9,255 bases of DNA from Clostridiales bacterium (GTDB taxonomy: Bacteria; Bacillota; Clostridia; Christensenellales; JAISNN01), in the NCBI GenBank assembly GCA_031289865.1, contig JAITOQ010000246.1, positions 1-9,255 on the forward strand. Reading direction: 5' to 3'. The notes under the pieces were generated by a model. It made no database searches and was not told the origin of the DNA. It saw only the letters and a program-made list of their open reading frames with translations. Positions 1 to 6,953 of this stretch are shown piece by piece. Both the position numbers and the translations under genes were made by a program. Every line of letters begins with the position of its first letter. Position 1 is the first letter of the stretch.

Positions 1-14
1 CATTCTGCATTCTG
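1..14. repeat. Copy of the GCAGAATG short repeat at window edge
   Basis: On the minus strand these bases read CAGAATGCAGAATG and begin directly after the TAG stop of the RsgI-like gene. The same unit forms the inner arms of the 178-bp element between islA and islB, and a degenerate copy lies near 6954. The rest of this copy, if any, is outside the window, so whether it is a full inverted-repeat element cannot be judged here. Confidence 0.5.
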
Positions 15-581
15 CTAAAGTCCGCAGCAGTAATTGATTACTCCGCTCACACATGCGCGCAAATGCTCCGCGCCGCGGCTGTCTTTGCAATCTATCAAAA
101 CGGTGATATCGTGATTTGCGATTTGTTCCGCGTCTATATAGCCCTCGCGGATACACAATGTGATAAGCTCCGTCAAGACCTTTTCAAGCCGGTTTTTTTC
201 GTAGGACACCTCGCTCAAAATCCGCGCCGCGTCTGTGTCCGTGTCCGCGGTCCGAATCTCGATTACCTTTTCACTCTTGTTTATCAAAAGCGAAAATTCG
301 GAAGAGGTCCGTAGACTCACTGTCGCATACACCTTTGAGTCAAACGACGCGGACAGTCCTATCGACAGCGCGGCGACAAAAATCAGTGCGAATACCGCCG
401 CGATAGACACGGCTTTACGCCAATCTATACGAGGCTTTGCACGGCGCAAAACTTCCTTTCCGTCCGACGGAATTTCCCGATAAAACGTAAAATCCGCGCT
501 CTTGACCTCGTTTAAAACATCGGGCACAAAAATCTCCGACCCCTCGTCCCTCAATATTTTTTCTACGTCTTTTTTTTTCAT
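15..581 (-). CDS. RsgI-like membrane-anchored anti-sigma family protein
   Basis: This 188-residue protein has a charged cytoplasmic N-terminus (1-56), one clear membrane segment (about 57-79, rich in A, V, I, L and F) and an external domain (about 83-188). The external start, YATVSLRTSSEFSLLIN followed by KSEKVIEI, resembles the middle domain of RsgI-type anti-sigma factors, where a 'VxLxxxxSxExxxNxxxKVixV' pattern is usual. Such proteins normally hold an ECF or SigI-type sigma factor at the membrane until an outside signal arrives. The start is supported by GGAG five bases upstream of the ATG. The classical N-terminal RsgI domain and a C-terminal carbohydrate-binding or protease domain are not evident, and no sigma factor lies next to it; the gene upstream on this strand is the taurine aminotransferase. 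It may be an orphan or have its sigma factor outside the window. The topology is clear; the anti-sigma role is inferred from family resemblance. Confidence 0.6.
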   Translation of the reverse strand: MKKKDVEKILRDEGSEIFVPDVLNEVKSADFTFYREIPSDGKEVLRRAKPRIDWRKAVSIAAVFALIFVAALSIGLSASFDSKVYATVSLRTSSEFSLLINKSEKVIEIRTADTDTDAARILSEVSYEKNRLEKVLTELITLCIREGYIDAEQIANHDITVLIDCKDSRGAEHLRACVSGVINYCCGL

Positions 582-922
582 TGTTTCTCCGAACGGCTTT
601 GTTTATCCGAAACGACCTTGTTTGTCCGTCTGTTTATATAATACATGAGTCGGGTGTTTTGTTGGAGTTTTTTTTAAAATTTTTATTTTTTTCTGCATTT
701 TTTTAAGCTGTTATCAAAAAAGGTCGGATTTTGCTCCCCGACCTTATGCTTTCGCAATCTTTTTTCTCAAAAAAATCAGATTTCATACTATTTCGCGATC
801 AAAATTGCTATATAAATCCGGATGGATTTTTGAGATAAAAGACGGCAAATTTAGGCACCGGCGTACTTTGCGTACGTAAAAAGCCTAAAAATCGACGGCT
901 TTTAGCCAAAAAGACACCGGAG
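582..922. other. Gene-free stretch with operon 3' untranslated region
   Basis: I see no gene in these 341 bases. From right to left (the direction of the operon transcript) it holds a two-part dyad at 850-889 (outer TTTAGGC/GCCTAAA, inner CGTAC/GTACG), a short dyad AAATCC-GGAT-GGATTT at 814-829 and the terminator at 716-745. A very T-rich tract (about 666-704) follows. The part next to 581 must carry the promoter of the RsgI-like gene: an AT-rich block at 635-646 gives TATTAT on the minus strand, but I find no convincing -35 box, so I do not call the promoter. Confidence 0.5.
716..745 (-). terminator. Intrinsic terminator of the taurine operon
   Basis: On the minus strand the transcript folds AAGGTCGG (745-738) against CCGACCTT (727-720) around a 10-nt loop, then runs straight into six U residues (721-716). 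It lies about 180 nt beyond the toa stop codon and is the first convincing terminator downstream of the operon. Confidence 0.75.
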
Positions 923-2272
923 TTAGAGTGATTTTGAACGCGAAATGGTATCATCGTCGACTATCGTCAAAACCTCGTCCAAAATCACAAACGCGCTCTT
1001 TAATTCCTCCTCCGTAATGATGAGAGGCGGGGTGACGTTGATATTGTTTTCACGTCCGTAGGTCGAGAAGCCGCGTGTGCGAAGCATTCCGAAAATGCGT
1101 TTCATGACCCCGTCGGGATCGCGTCCGTACGGAACGAGAGGTTCGCGTGTCGTCTTGTCCTTAACCAATTCGACCGCCGAAAAAAGCCCTATATAGCGGA
1201 CGTCGCCCACACAGCGGTGCTTTGCCTTTTGTTCCTCCAAGAGCTTCCCTAAAAGAACCCCGACACGCCCGACGCGCTCGAATATCTTGTGTTCCTCATA
1301 AAAATCAAGGCAAGCGACACCCGCCGCGCAAGCGAGGGTATGACCGCTGTAAGTCAAACCGAATTGAAAAACCTTGTCGTTATAAAAGTCCGCGACTCTA
1401 CGGCTCACAATGACCCCGCCAAGCTGAACATAACCGCTCGTAATCCCCTTTGCAAAGGAAATAATGTCGGGCTTTATACCCCAATGTTCAAAGGAGAAAG
1501 GCTTGCCCGTCCTCCCGAAACCCGCCATGACCTCATCGGCGATCAATAGAATCCCGTACTTGTCGCAAAGTGCGCGTAAGCCTTGCAGATAGCCGTCGGG
1601 GGGAATGATGACCCCGTTGGCGCCCGTCACAGACTCGACGGCAATCGCGGCTATCTGATCTCTCCCCTCATACACGATCTGCTGTTCGAGGAGTTTTAGG
1701 TAATAATTTGAAGCGTCCTGATCGCTCTTAAACGTCAATTCGCCGCGGTATAGATACGGATCTAAAAACTTGATAAAGCCCGCCGCCGCGGGCGTTTCGA
1801 GCGAAAACCGACGCGGATCGCCCGATAGATTTCCCGCTCCGAGCGTGGAGCCGTGATAGCTCCTATACCGCGAAAAAATCTTGCTTCTGCCCGTGACCGT
1901 TCGCGCCATATTTATGGCAGCCTCGTTTGCGTCGGAGCCGCCGCATGTAAAAAACACCTTTGCCATGTTGTCGGGCGCAAGGTCTATGATACGTTTTGCA
2001 AGCTCCGACTTCGGCGCGGTCGCGTACATGGGCGCGTTGTACGGGAGAATATCGAGTTGGGCTTTTATCGCGTCGGAGATGGTCTTGTGACCGTATCCGA
2101 TATTTGCGCAAGTCAACTGACAAGACATGTCGTAGTAGCGTTTTCCGTCATAGTCATAAAAATAAATCCCCTCCGCACGCTCTATAGCGAGAGGCTCGAC
2201 GCTCCCCGTGAGCCACGGGTGTTGGTTGTACGCTTTGTCGTAATCAACGATTTGTTGTTTGGATAATTTCAT
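923..2272 (-). CDS. toa: Class III aminotransferase, probably taurine aminotransferase
   Basis: A 449-residue PLP-dependent class III (omega) aminotransferase of normal length. Visible landmarks are GGSDANEAA (111-119, phosphate binding), the YH pair at 139-140 that stacks on PLP, D246 in IADEVMAGFGRTG (cofactor nitrogen contact), K275 in FAKGITSGY (Schiff-base lysine) and TYSGHT (307-312). It would move the amino group of taurine to 2-oxoglutarate or pyruvate in the cytoplasm, giving sulfoacetaldehyde. Substrate is inferred from context: it follows sarD, islB and islA, the enzymes that consume sulfoacetaldehyde. The family also includes beta-alanine, GABA and other omega-amino acid transaminases, so sequence alone does not prove taurine, nor distinguish Toa (2-oxoglutarate) from Tpa (pyruvate). 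The start is fixed by AAAGGAG at 2279-2285, six bases from the ATG. The start lies 29 bp inside sarD, suggesting translational coupling. Confidence 0.8.
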   Translation of the reverse strand: MKLSKQQIVDYDKAYNQHPWLTGSVEPLAIERAEGIYFYDYDGKRYYDMSCQLTCANIGYGHKTISDAIKAQLDILPYNAPMYATAPKSELAKRIIDLAPDNMAKVFFTCGGSDANEAAINMARTVTGRSKIFSRYRSYHGSTLGAGNLSGDPRRFSLETPAAAGFIKFLDPYLYRGELTFKSDQDASNYYLKLLEQQIVYEGRDQIAAIAVESVTGANGVIIPPDGYLQGLRALCDKYGILLIADEVMAGFGRTGKPFSFEHWGIKPDIISFAKGITSGYVQLGGVIVSRRVADFYNDKVFQFGLTYSGHTLACAAGVACLDFYEEHKIFERVGRVGVLLGKLLEEQKAKHRCVGDVRYIGLFSAVELVKDKTTREPLVPYGRDPDGVMKRIFGMLRTRGFSTYGRENNINVTPPLIITEEELKSAFVILDEVLTIVDDDTISRSKSL

Positions 2273-3341
2273 GAAATACTCCTTTCAAAATCTCTTCCGT
2301 TATCGTTACGGGATTGTTCGCCGTCAAGGGGTGTTTTAGGCAATCCTCAATCAAGTTTTTCGGAATGCTTCCCGCAAGTTTTGTCGTCAAGTTTTCTCCG
2401 GTTTTGATTTTTTTGACGAATGCGGCAAGACCCGCGGACGAGGAAAAGCCGACGGAACGCGACAGTCTCTCCAATCTTTCGTCGTTGTTTATCGCGACAA
2501 ACGCGTCCAAAGTAAGCGCGCATGCCTCTCCGTGCGGCAAGCCGTATATCTCCGACAGCGGATAACTGCAAGCGTGTACCGCGGCGGTCTTTGTCACGGA
2601 AAACGACAGCCCCGCGAGGAGCGACGCATAACTCATGCCGTCACGCGCATCCTTGTCCGTCGGGTCGTCCAAAACCCGTTCAAAATAATTCACGATGAGC
2701 CGAACGCTCTCCGTCGAATATATATCGGTGAGCGGCGAATGATTTTTGCTCCAAAAGCCCTCAAGCGCGTGTGAAAGCGCGTCCAAACCCGTCACCGCGG
2801 TCACGCGCTTTGGCAAGCCGTCGGTAAACGCTCCGTCAACTATCGCGGCATACGGGCGAAAAGCGCGGTCGTTTAACGTGACCTTTTCTTTTCCGCGGCT
2901 CACAACGGCGACTTGCGTGACCTCCGAACCCGTACCCGCCGTGGTCGGGAGAGCTATCAGCGGTATGCGCTTTTCGGGAAAAGCCCGCTTGCAATAAAAA
3001 AAATCCTCCGCATCCCCCTCCGCATATCGGAGAGCCGCCGCAAATTTTGCGCCGTCGATGACGCTCCCCCCGCCCAAGGCGACAAGGAGATCGATATCCT
3101 TTTCCTTTATGATTTTTATCAATTTTTTGATATCGTCAAGCTGAGGATTAGGCTCGATTTCGGTAAAAATTCCGCGGTATAGATCGCTTTTTTTTACCGT
3201 GTTTTCCGCAAGCGGCAAAAAAAGCGGAAGGGTGACTATTAAAGCGTTTTTTGCACCCGTCTCATTAACCGAAGCGTCCAAACGCCCGAACGAACCGCGT
3301 CCAAAAATGAGCTTTACGGGATTTTGATATTCAAAATACAT
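2244..3341 (-). CDS. sarD: Iron-type alcohol dehydrogenase, probable sulfoacetaldehyde reductase
   Basis: A 365-residue group III (iron-dependent) alcohol dehydrogenase. The nucleotide-binding GGGS is at about 90-93, TTAGTGSE at 133-140, and the metal ligands appear as D187 and H191 (in GLDALSHALEGF), H256 (AVHAC) and H270 (LPHGEA). All four ligands are present. In this setting it would reduce sulfoacetaldehyde to isethionate with NADH, as SarD does in Bilophila-type taurine fermentation, regenerating NAD+. The frame is open to an ATG at 3446, but I chose the ATG at 3341: it has AAAGGA eight bases upstream (3350-3355), and the protein then begins MYFEYQNPVKLIFGRG, the normal family N-terminus, whereas the longer version adds an Arg-rich stretch lying over islB. 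The start overlaps the islB end by 11 bp and the 3' end overlaps toa by 29 bp. The aldehyde substrate is inferred from neighbours; related enzymes reduce other short aldehydes. Confidence 0.85.
   Translation of the reverse strand: MYFEYQNPVKLIFGRGSFGRLDASVNETGAKNALIVTLPLFLPLAENTVKKSDLYRGIFTEIEPNPQLDDIKKLIKIIKEKDIDLLVALGGGSVIDGAKFAAALRYAEGDAEDFFYCKRAFPEKRIPLIALPTTAGTGSEVTQVAVVSRGKEKVTLNDRAFRPYAAIVDGAFTDGLPKRVTAVTGLDALSHALEGFWSKNHSPLTDIYSTESVRLIVNYFERVLDDPTDKDARDGMSYASLLAGLSFSVTKTAAVHACSYPLSEIYGLPHGEACALTLDAFVAINNDERLERLSRSVGFSSSAGLAAFVKKIKTGENLTTKLAGSIPKNLIEDCLKHPLTANNPVTITEEILKGVFHEIIQTTNR
2279..2285 (-). promoter_or_regulatory. Ribosome binding site of toa inside sarD
   Basis: AAAGGAG on the minus strand lies six bases upstream of the toa ATG and within the last codons of sarD. 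It fixes the aminotransferase start and means ribosomes finishing sarD pass over it. Confidence 0.75.
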
Positions 3342-4143
3342 AAGGGTATTCCTTTCCAAGATATTCATATTTTTTTGTCCCGAACGCGTGATACGGGAGC
3401 GGCTCGAATTCCGCGCCGTGCGACGCCGCATAAGCGCGGATATCATCTATTATATCATCGTTAAAGCCCTTTATCACGGGCGTACGGACAAGTTTTAAAA
3501 GCGACGGAAAAACACGGCATAGATCCTCGAAATTTTTTAAAATTTCCGCATTTTTTGCGCCCGTCCAAGCCTTGTGTTTTTCGCCGTCCAAGTGCTTTAT
3601 ATCGTATAACAGATAATCTATATATTTAGCCGATTCTAAGATGATATCTCCCCTAACCGCGCCGCAAGTTTCGACCGCCGTACGGATATGACGCGCCTTT
3701 GCTTCTTTTAACAGCGCGAGAGCAAATCCGCTCTGAAAAAACGGCTCGCCGCCCGACAGTGTGATTCCCCCGTCTTTACCGAAAAAAACCTCGTCGCGCT
3801 CAACCGTGTCCAACGCCTCTCCGACCGTCATGATTTTTCCGAAAGAAAAAAGTGCTTTTGTCGGACAGTACGCGGTCTTTTCCGTCATGCGGTTGAGCTC
3901 TTCGCGCCCGATAAGCGTCGCGCCGTCCGTCGTTTCTCGTCCGAACCGCTCCGCGCAAGCGCGGCAGCCGCTCCCGTAAAGGCATTTTGACGCGTCAAAC
4001 CCAACCTCGATATCCGCGCTTTGGGATTCGGGATTGCAACACCAGACACATCGGAGCGGACAGCCCTTTAAAAAAATGACCGTACGGATTCCGGGTCCGT
4101 CATGGAGCGAATACCGCTGAATATTAAAGATTGTTCCGTACAT
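3331..4143 (-). CDS. islB: Radical-SAM glycyl radical enzyme activase (IslB)
   Basis: A 270-residue radical-SAM activase, which would use S-adenosylmethionine and an iron-sulfur cluster to install the glycyl radical on IslA in the cytoplasm. The N-terminal FNIQRYSLHDGPGIRT is the family hallmark. The SAM cluster ligands are C28, C32 and C35 (C-x3-C-x2-C in GCPLRCVWC), and TLSGGEP (128-134) is the SAM-binding GGE motif. The ferredoxin-like insert keeps only C54, C60, C63 and C93, enough for one auxiliary [4Fe-4S] cluster. Activases of this group commonly have eight such cysteines and run about 300 residues, so this one looks shortened. The start has TAGGA (4151-4155) seven bases upstream. It lies directly downstream of the 178-bp repeat element that separates it from islA. 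Activase function is firm; pairing with IslA follows from adjacency. Confidence 0.9.
   Translation of the reverse strand: MYGTIFNIQRYSLHDGPGIRTVIFLKGCPLRCVWCCNPESQSADIEVGFDASKCLYGSGCRACAERFGRETTDGATLIGREELNRMTEKTAYCPTKALFSFGKIMTVGEALDTVERDEVFFGKDGGITLSGGEPFFQSGFALALLKEAKARHIRTAVETCGAVRGDIILESAKYIDYLLYDIKHLDGEKHKAWTGAKNAEILKNFEDLCRVFPSLLKLVRTPVIKGFNDDIIDDIRAYAASHGAEFEPLPYHAFGTKKYEYLGKEYPYVF
3350..3355 (-). promoter_or_regulatory. Ribosome binding site that decides the sarD start
   Basis: AAAGGA on the minus strand, eight bases before the ATG at 3341, lies within the final islB codons (those encoding about LGKEY). It supports the short sarD start over the in-frame ATG 105 bases further upstream. 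Confidence 0.7.
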
Positions 4144-4168
4144 TTTTTTGTCCTATGGGATTTTTAGG

Positions 4169-4346
4169 TAATAAGTAATGAACTCGATGCAGAATGCAGA
4201 ATGCAGAATTGCGGATAATTAGAGATGTGATTCGGAGAAATCGTTTGAGATTCTTCGATTCGCTCAGAATGACACTTGCTTTTATTTTATTCCGCAATTT
4301 TGCATTCTGCATTTTGCATTCTGCATTGAAAAAGCATTACGCATTA
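4169..4346. mobile_element. MITE-like inverted-repeat element between islA and islB
   Basis: The outer ends TAATAAGTAATG (4169-4180) and CATTACGCATTA (4335-4346) are inverted repeats matching at 10 of 12 positions. Just inside, left arm 4187-4215 and right arm 4290-4327 are made of ATGCAGA units and end in a perfect AATTGCGGA inverted pair. The core (about 4246-4273) contains a motif reading on the minus strand CATTCTGAGCGAATCGAAG, a widespread bacterial intergenic repeat that, when translated, gives the familiar spurious peptide VILSESKNL. No transposase is encoded. Both ends are TA, which would fit a TA target, but no longer target duplication is visible. In the operon mRNA the whole element can fold into one long imperfect hairpin. 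The terminal TTA on the plus strand is the islA stop codon. Confidence 0.65.
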
Positions 4347-6830
4347 AAAATCAACGTGCTCCGTTCTTGCAATCATATCGTCTTGCAAGTCCTTTGACAG
4401 CTCGCAAAAATAAGCACTGTAGCCCGCGACGCGCACCAAAAGATTGCGGTAGGCTTCGGGGTCTTTTTGGGCGTCTAAGAGGGTTTTTCGATTTATGACG
4501 TTGAACTGTAGATGCCAAAGCTTGAGCTTTCGCCAAGCCTCAATAAAGTCTACCAGCTTCTCCGTTCCCGAATCTCCCGCGACGCAAGACGGGCTTAATT
4601 TCAGATTTAAAAGCCGCGCCGCACGGTGGCTGTAGTCATAGTTTTTTGTCGCAAAGTTTGAGAGGAGTACCGCCGTAGGTCCGTTCACGTCCGCGCCTTG
4701 CGACGCCGACGAGCCGTCCGAAAGCGGCGAATAGGCTTTTCTGCCGTTCGGAGACGCCGCGACGACCTTGCCGAACGGTACGTTTGAGGTAAACGGGACT
4801 AATCGGAGGTCTAAATGCACTCCAAATTCTTCGGAATATTTGACGGTAAAATCCAACGCCTCGCGGTCTAAGAGCCTTCCGATCTCGTCCGCATAAGGGT
4901 CGTCGTTGCCGTAAGTCGGCGCGGATTTTAGGCGCGCACGGAGGGTTTCATACCCTTCAAAATTGTGTTCTATACCTTTTTTTATTTCCGAAAGCGTCAA
5001 GGTTTTTTCCTCAAAAACCAATTTTTTGATTGCCGCAAGGGAGTCGATTACGGTACCGTAACCGATAAATTCAAAATAGCCGAGATCGATACCGCCCGCG
5101 ATATGAGGCGAGTGAATATCCTTTTTTTCACGCATACACAGCGCGTGAAGCCCCGACCCCAACGGCGACGCAAAATGTTCGCTCCTCAAGCGTATAATCT
5201 CGTGCTGTTGAATAAACGCGTGCTTTAAAAAGTTTTTTTGCTGTCTTAGGTACGCGCTCAAAAATTCGTCAAAGGTCTTAAAATCACCGACCTCGCCCGT
5301 CCGAAGTCCTATTACCTCGTCGCCGTATTTCAACATTTTACCGTTAAAGAGAGTCATTTCGACGGCGGCGGCAAAGTTGATGTAGGCGCACGGCGAAGTA
5401 TAGGTGTCGCGGTTAGGCATACGGCATTCCGCACACCCCGAAACCGAATAATCATACGCTTCGCTAAAGGACGCGCCCTTTGAAAGCAAAAGCGGAACGA
5501 CTTCCTCGTCGTTGATGAGCTTAGGAAAGCCCGAACCGTCCTTGACCGTCAAAGCGACCTCATGGAGATACCGTTTTGGACTGCGCGTGTGGATACGCGC
5601 CGCGAGATCGGGATAGTTGAGAGGAAATTCGCGCTTTGACTTTAAAAAGAGGTAGGTCAATTCGTTGACCGCATCGCGCCCGTCGGGAGTCTGTCCCCCT
5701 ATCGTCACCGCCTCCCAATGCGCATAACCCTCGTTAAACGCACCGCCCGCTTTTGAGAGATACAAATCGATATATTGAGCCATAGCGACCCACACGCATT
5801 CCAAAAGCTCACGCGCAGCATCGTCCGTCAAAATCCCTTTTTCCTTGTCGGCTTTAAAAAACGGATAGAGATATTGATCCATTCTGCCGTTTGAGATGAT
5901 CGTCCCCGTCTTTTGCTCGACACGCGAAAAAAGCTGTATAAACCATTGACTCTGCACCGCCTCGCGAAAGCTTTTAGGCGGATTTTTAGGGACGTTGCGG
6001 CAAATTTCCGCAAGCTCCTTTAACTCCTTTTTTCTGAGCGGATCGGAGGCGTTTTTCGCCTTTTTTTCCGCTTCTATAGCGTGACGTTCGGCAAATAAAA
6101 CTATCGCGTCAGCGGTCAAAATAACTGCCTCAAGAAACGGTTTTTTCTCCGTATTATCTATCGGACTAAATTCGTCGAGCTTGTTTAATTCAGCCGTAGC
6201 TTCGGCGCGGATTCCCGCAAAGCCCACCCTAAGCGGCTTTTCATAATCGTGTACCCACTGTATGGACGAACGGAACGACGCCGTTTCGTTGACAATAAAG
6301 CGCGAGGAATGCTCCGCGTCCGCATTATAGGTCAGCCTAAAGGTGTCTTCGGGAAGGGCTTTCGCGAGAGCTTCGTGAAAGGTTTTTCCTTTCCAATACG
6401 GCGAAATTTCCTCGATGACTGTCCGTGCGTCCTCAGGCGTAATGTCAAACGGCGAGGATTCACGCGCAGGGAGGGCTTTGATAGCCTCGTCCAAAAAATC
6501 TCCGTCAAGTTCGGGATAGAGGATCCCGTACCGACCTTGCTTTCCCGCACGCCCGACAATCAACTGACCGTCGTCGATATAGACGGTTGCATTTTTTGCG
6601 TAATGGTACAAGGCTTTCGCCCACCGTAGGACAAGAGGCTGTCCCTCTGTCGCACGAAAAGACTCCGTAAAAAACTTACCGCGCTCGATATCTATCGACG
6701 GACGCTCGTTACGGAACTCCGCAAGTAACCTCTCTACCCGACCGTCACTCTTTGACCGTTCAAGCCCCAAAAGCCGCTTTTCTTGCGGCGACAGCTCTTT
6801 TTTTTGAACCGATATATCTTGTTTTGACAT
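4344..6830 (-). CDS. islA: Isethionate sulfite-lyase, glycyl radical enzyme (IslA)
   Basis: An 828-residue glycyl radical enzyme with a pyruvate formate-lyase-like barrel (about 35-690) and a C-terminal glycine radical domain (about 705-828). The radical loop RVAGYSAYF places G803; SGCAECR gives the thiyl-radical cysteine C466 and acid/base E468. R187 and Q191 (FRSSIQW), W372 (AHWEAV), R676 and F680 (DLRLVPF) match the residues I recall for Bilophila/Desulfovibrio isethionate lyase (C468, E470, G805, R189, Q193, W374, R678, F682), every one shifted by exactly two. The arginines and glutamine bind the sulfonate. The reaction is isethionate to acetaldehyde plus sulfite, in the cytoplasm and only without oxygen. 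The neighbours supply an activase and both steps from taurine to isethionate. The start has GTGAGGA (6840-6846) nine bases upstream. The closest alternative is the dihydroxypropanesulfonate lyase HpsG, but the aminotransferase neighbour favours taurine-derived isethionate. Confidence 0.9.
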   Translation of the reverse strand: MSKQDISVQKKELSPQEKRLLGLERSKSDGRVERLLAEFRNERPSIDIERGKFFTESFRATEGQPLVLRWAKALYHYAKNATVYIDDGQLIVGRAGKQGRYGILYPELDGDFLDEAIKALPARESSPFDITPEDARTVIEEISPYWKGKTFHEALAKALPEDTFRLTYNADAEHSSRFIVNETASFRSSIQWVHDYEKPLRVGFAGIRAEATAELNKLDEFSPIDNTEKKPFLEAVILTADAIVLFAERHAIEAEKKAKNASDPLRKKELKELAEICRNVPKNPPKSFREAVQSQWFIQLFSRVEQKTGTIISNGRMDQYLYPFFKADKEKGILTDDAARELLECVWVAMAQYIDLYLSKAGGAFNEGYAHWEAVTIGGQTPDGRDAVNELTYLFLKSKREFPLNYPDLAARIHTRSPKRYLHEVALTVKDGSGFPKLINDEEVVPLLLSKGASFSEAYDYSVSGCAECRMPNRDTYTSPCAYINFAAAVEMTLFNGKMLKYGDEVIGLRTGEVGDFKTFDEFLSAYLRQQKNFLKHAFIQQHEIIRLRSEHFASPLGSGLHALCMREKKDIHSPHIAGGIDLGYFEFIGYGTVIDSLAAIKKLVFEEKTLTLSEIKKGIEHNFEGYETLRARLKSAPTYGNDDPYADEIGRLLDREALDFTVKYSEEFGVHLDLRLVPFTSNVPFGKVVAASPNGRKAYSPLSDGSSASQGADVNGPTAVLLSNFATKNYDYSHRAARLLNLKLSPSCVAGDSGTEKLVDFIEAWRKLKLWHLQFNVINRKTLLDAQKDPEAYRNLLVRVAGYSAYFCELSKDLQDDMIARTEHVDF

Positions 6831-6884
6831 CTTATTATTTCCTCACTGATAAACATATAATTTTTATCTGTATTATATGCGATA

Positions 6885-6913
6885 ATGATAACATGTTTTA
6901 ATAAGGCTGTCAA
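6885..6913 (-). promoter_or_regulatory. Sigma-A promoter of the taurine operon
   Basis: On the minus strand TTGACA (6913-6908) and TATCAT (6890-6885) are separated by 17 bases, and TGT precedes the -10 box, an extended -10. The transcript would begin near 6878, leaving a leader of about 48 nt before islA. A perfect palindrome AACATGTT (6890-6897) lies in the spacer and touches the -10 box; read with its flanks, TGATAACATGTTTTAA is a near-palindrome (two mismatched pairs) and a plausible operator. Confidence 0.75.
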
Positions 6914-6953
6914 GTGTTTTTATAAGGCAGAATATAAAATACGAAATAACGGA

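Noticed and set aside
850..889. Two-part dyad downstream of toa as the main operon terminator
   Set aside because: The outer stem is short and not followed by a U run on the minus strand; the hairpin at 716-745 is far better. It may still be an RNA-stability element.
1853..2266. Plus-strand 137-aa and several overlapping frames opposite the aminotransferase
   Set aside because: They are antisense shadows of a well-supported gene, with no ribosome binding sites and no recognisable domain content.
3342..3446. Longer sarD start at 3446
   Set aside because: The added 35 residues are Arg-rich and overlie islB in another frame; the ATG at 3341 has a proper ribosome binding site and a family-like N-terminus.
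4124..4312. Minus-strand 62-aa reading frame containing VILSESKNLKRFLRI
   Set aside because: It lies in the inverted-repeat element, and this peptide is the well-known translation artefact of a widespread non-coding intergenic repeat.
4344..6830. Pyruvate formate-lyase or glycerol/diol dehydratase
   Set aside because: Pyruvate formate-lyase has two adjacent cysteines, whereas here the site is CAE. The CxE motif is shared with dehydratases, but the sulfonate-binding Arg/Gln/Arg set and the aminotransferase and reductase neighbours point to isethionate cleavage.
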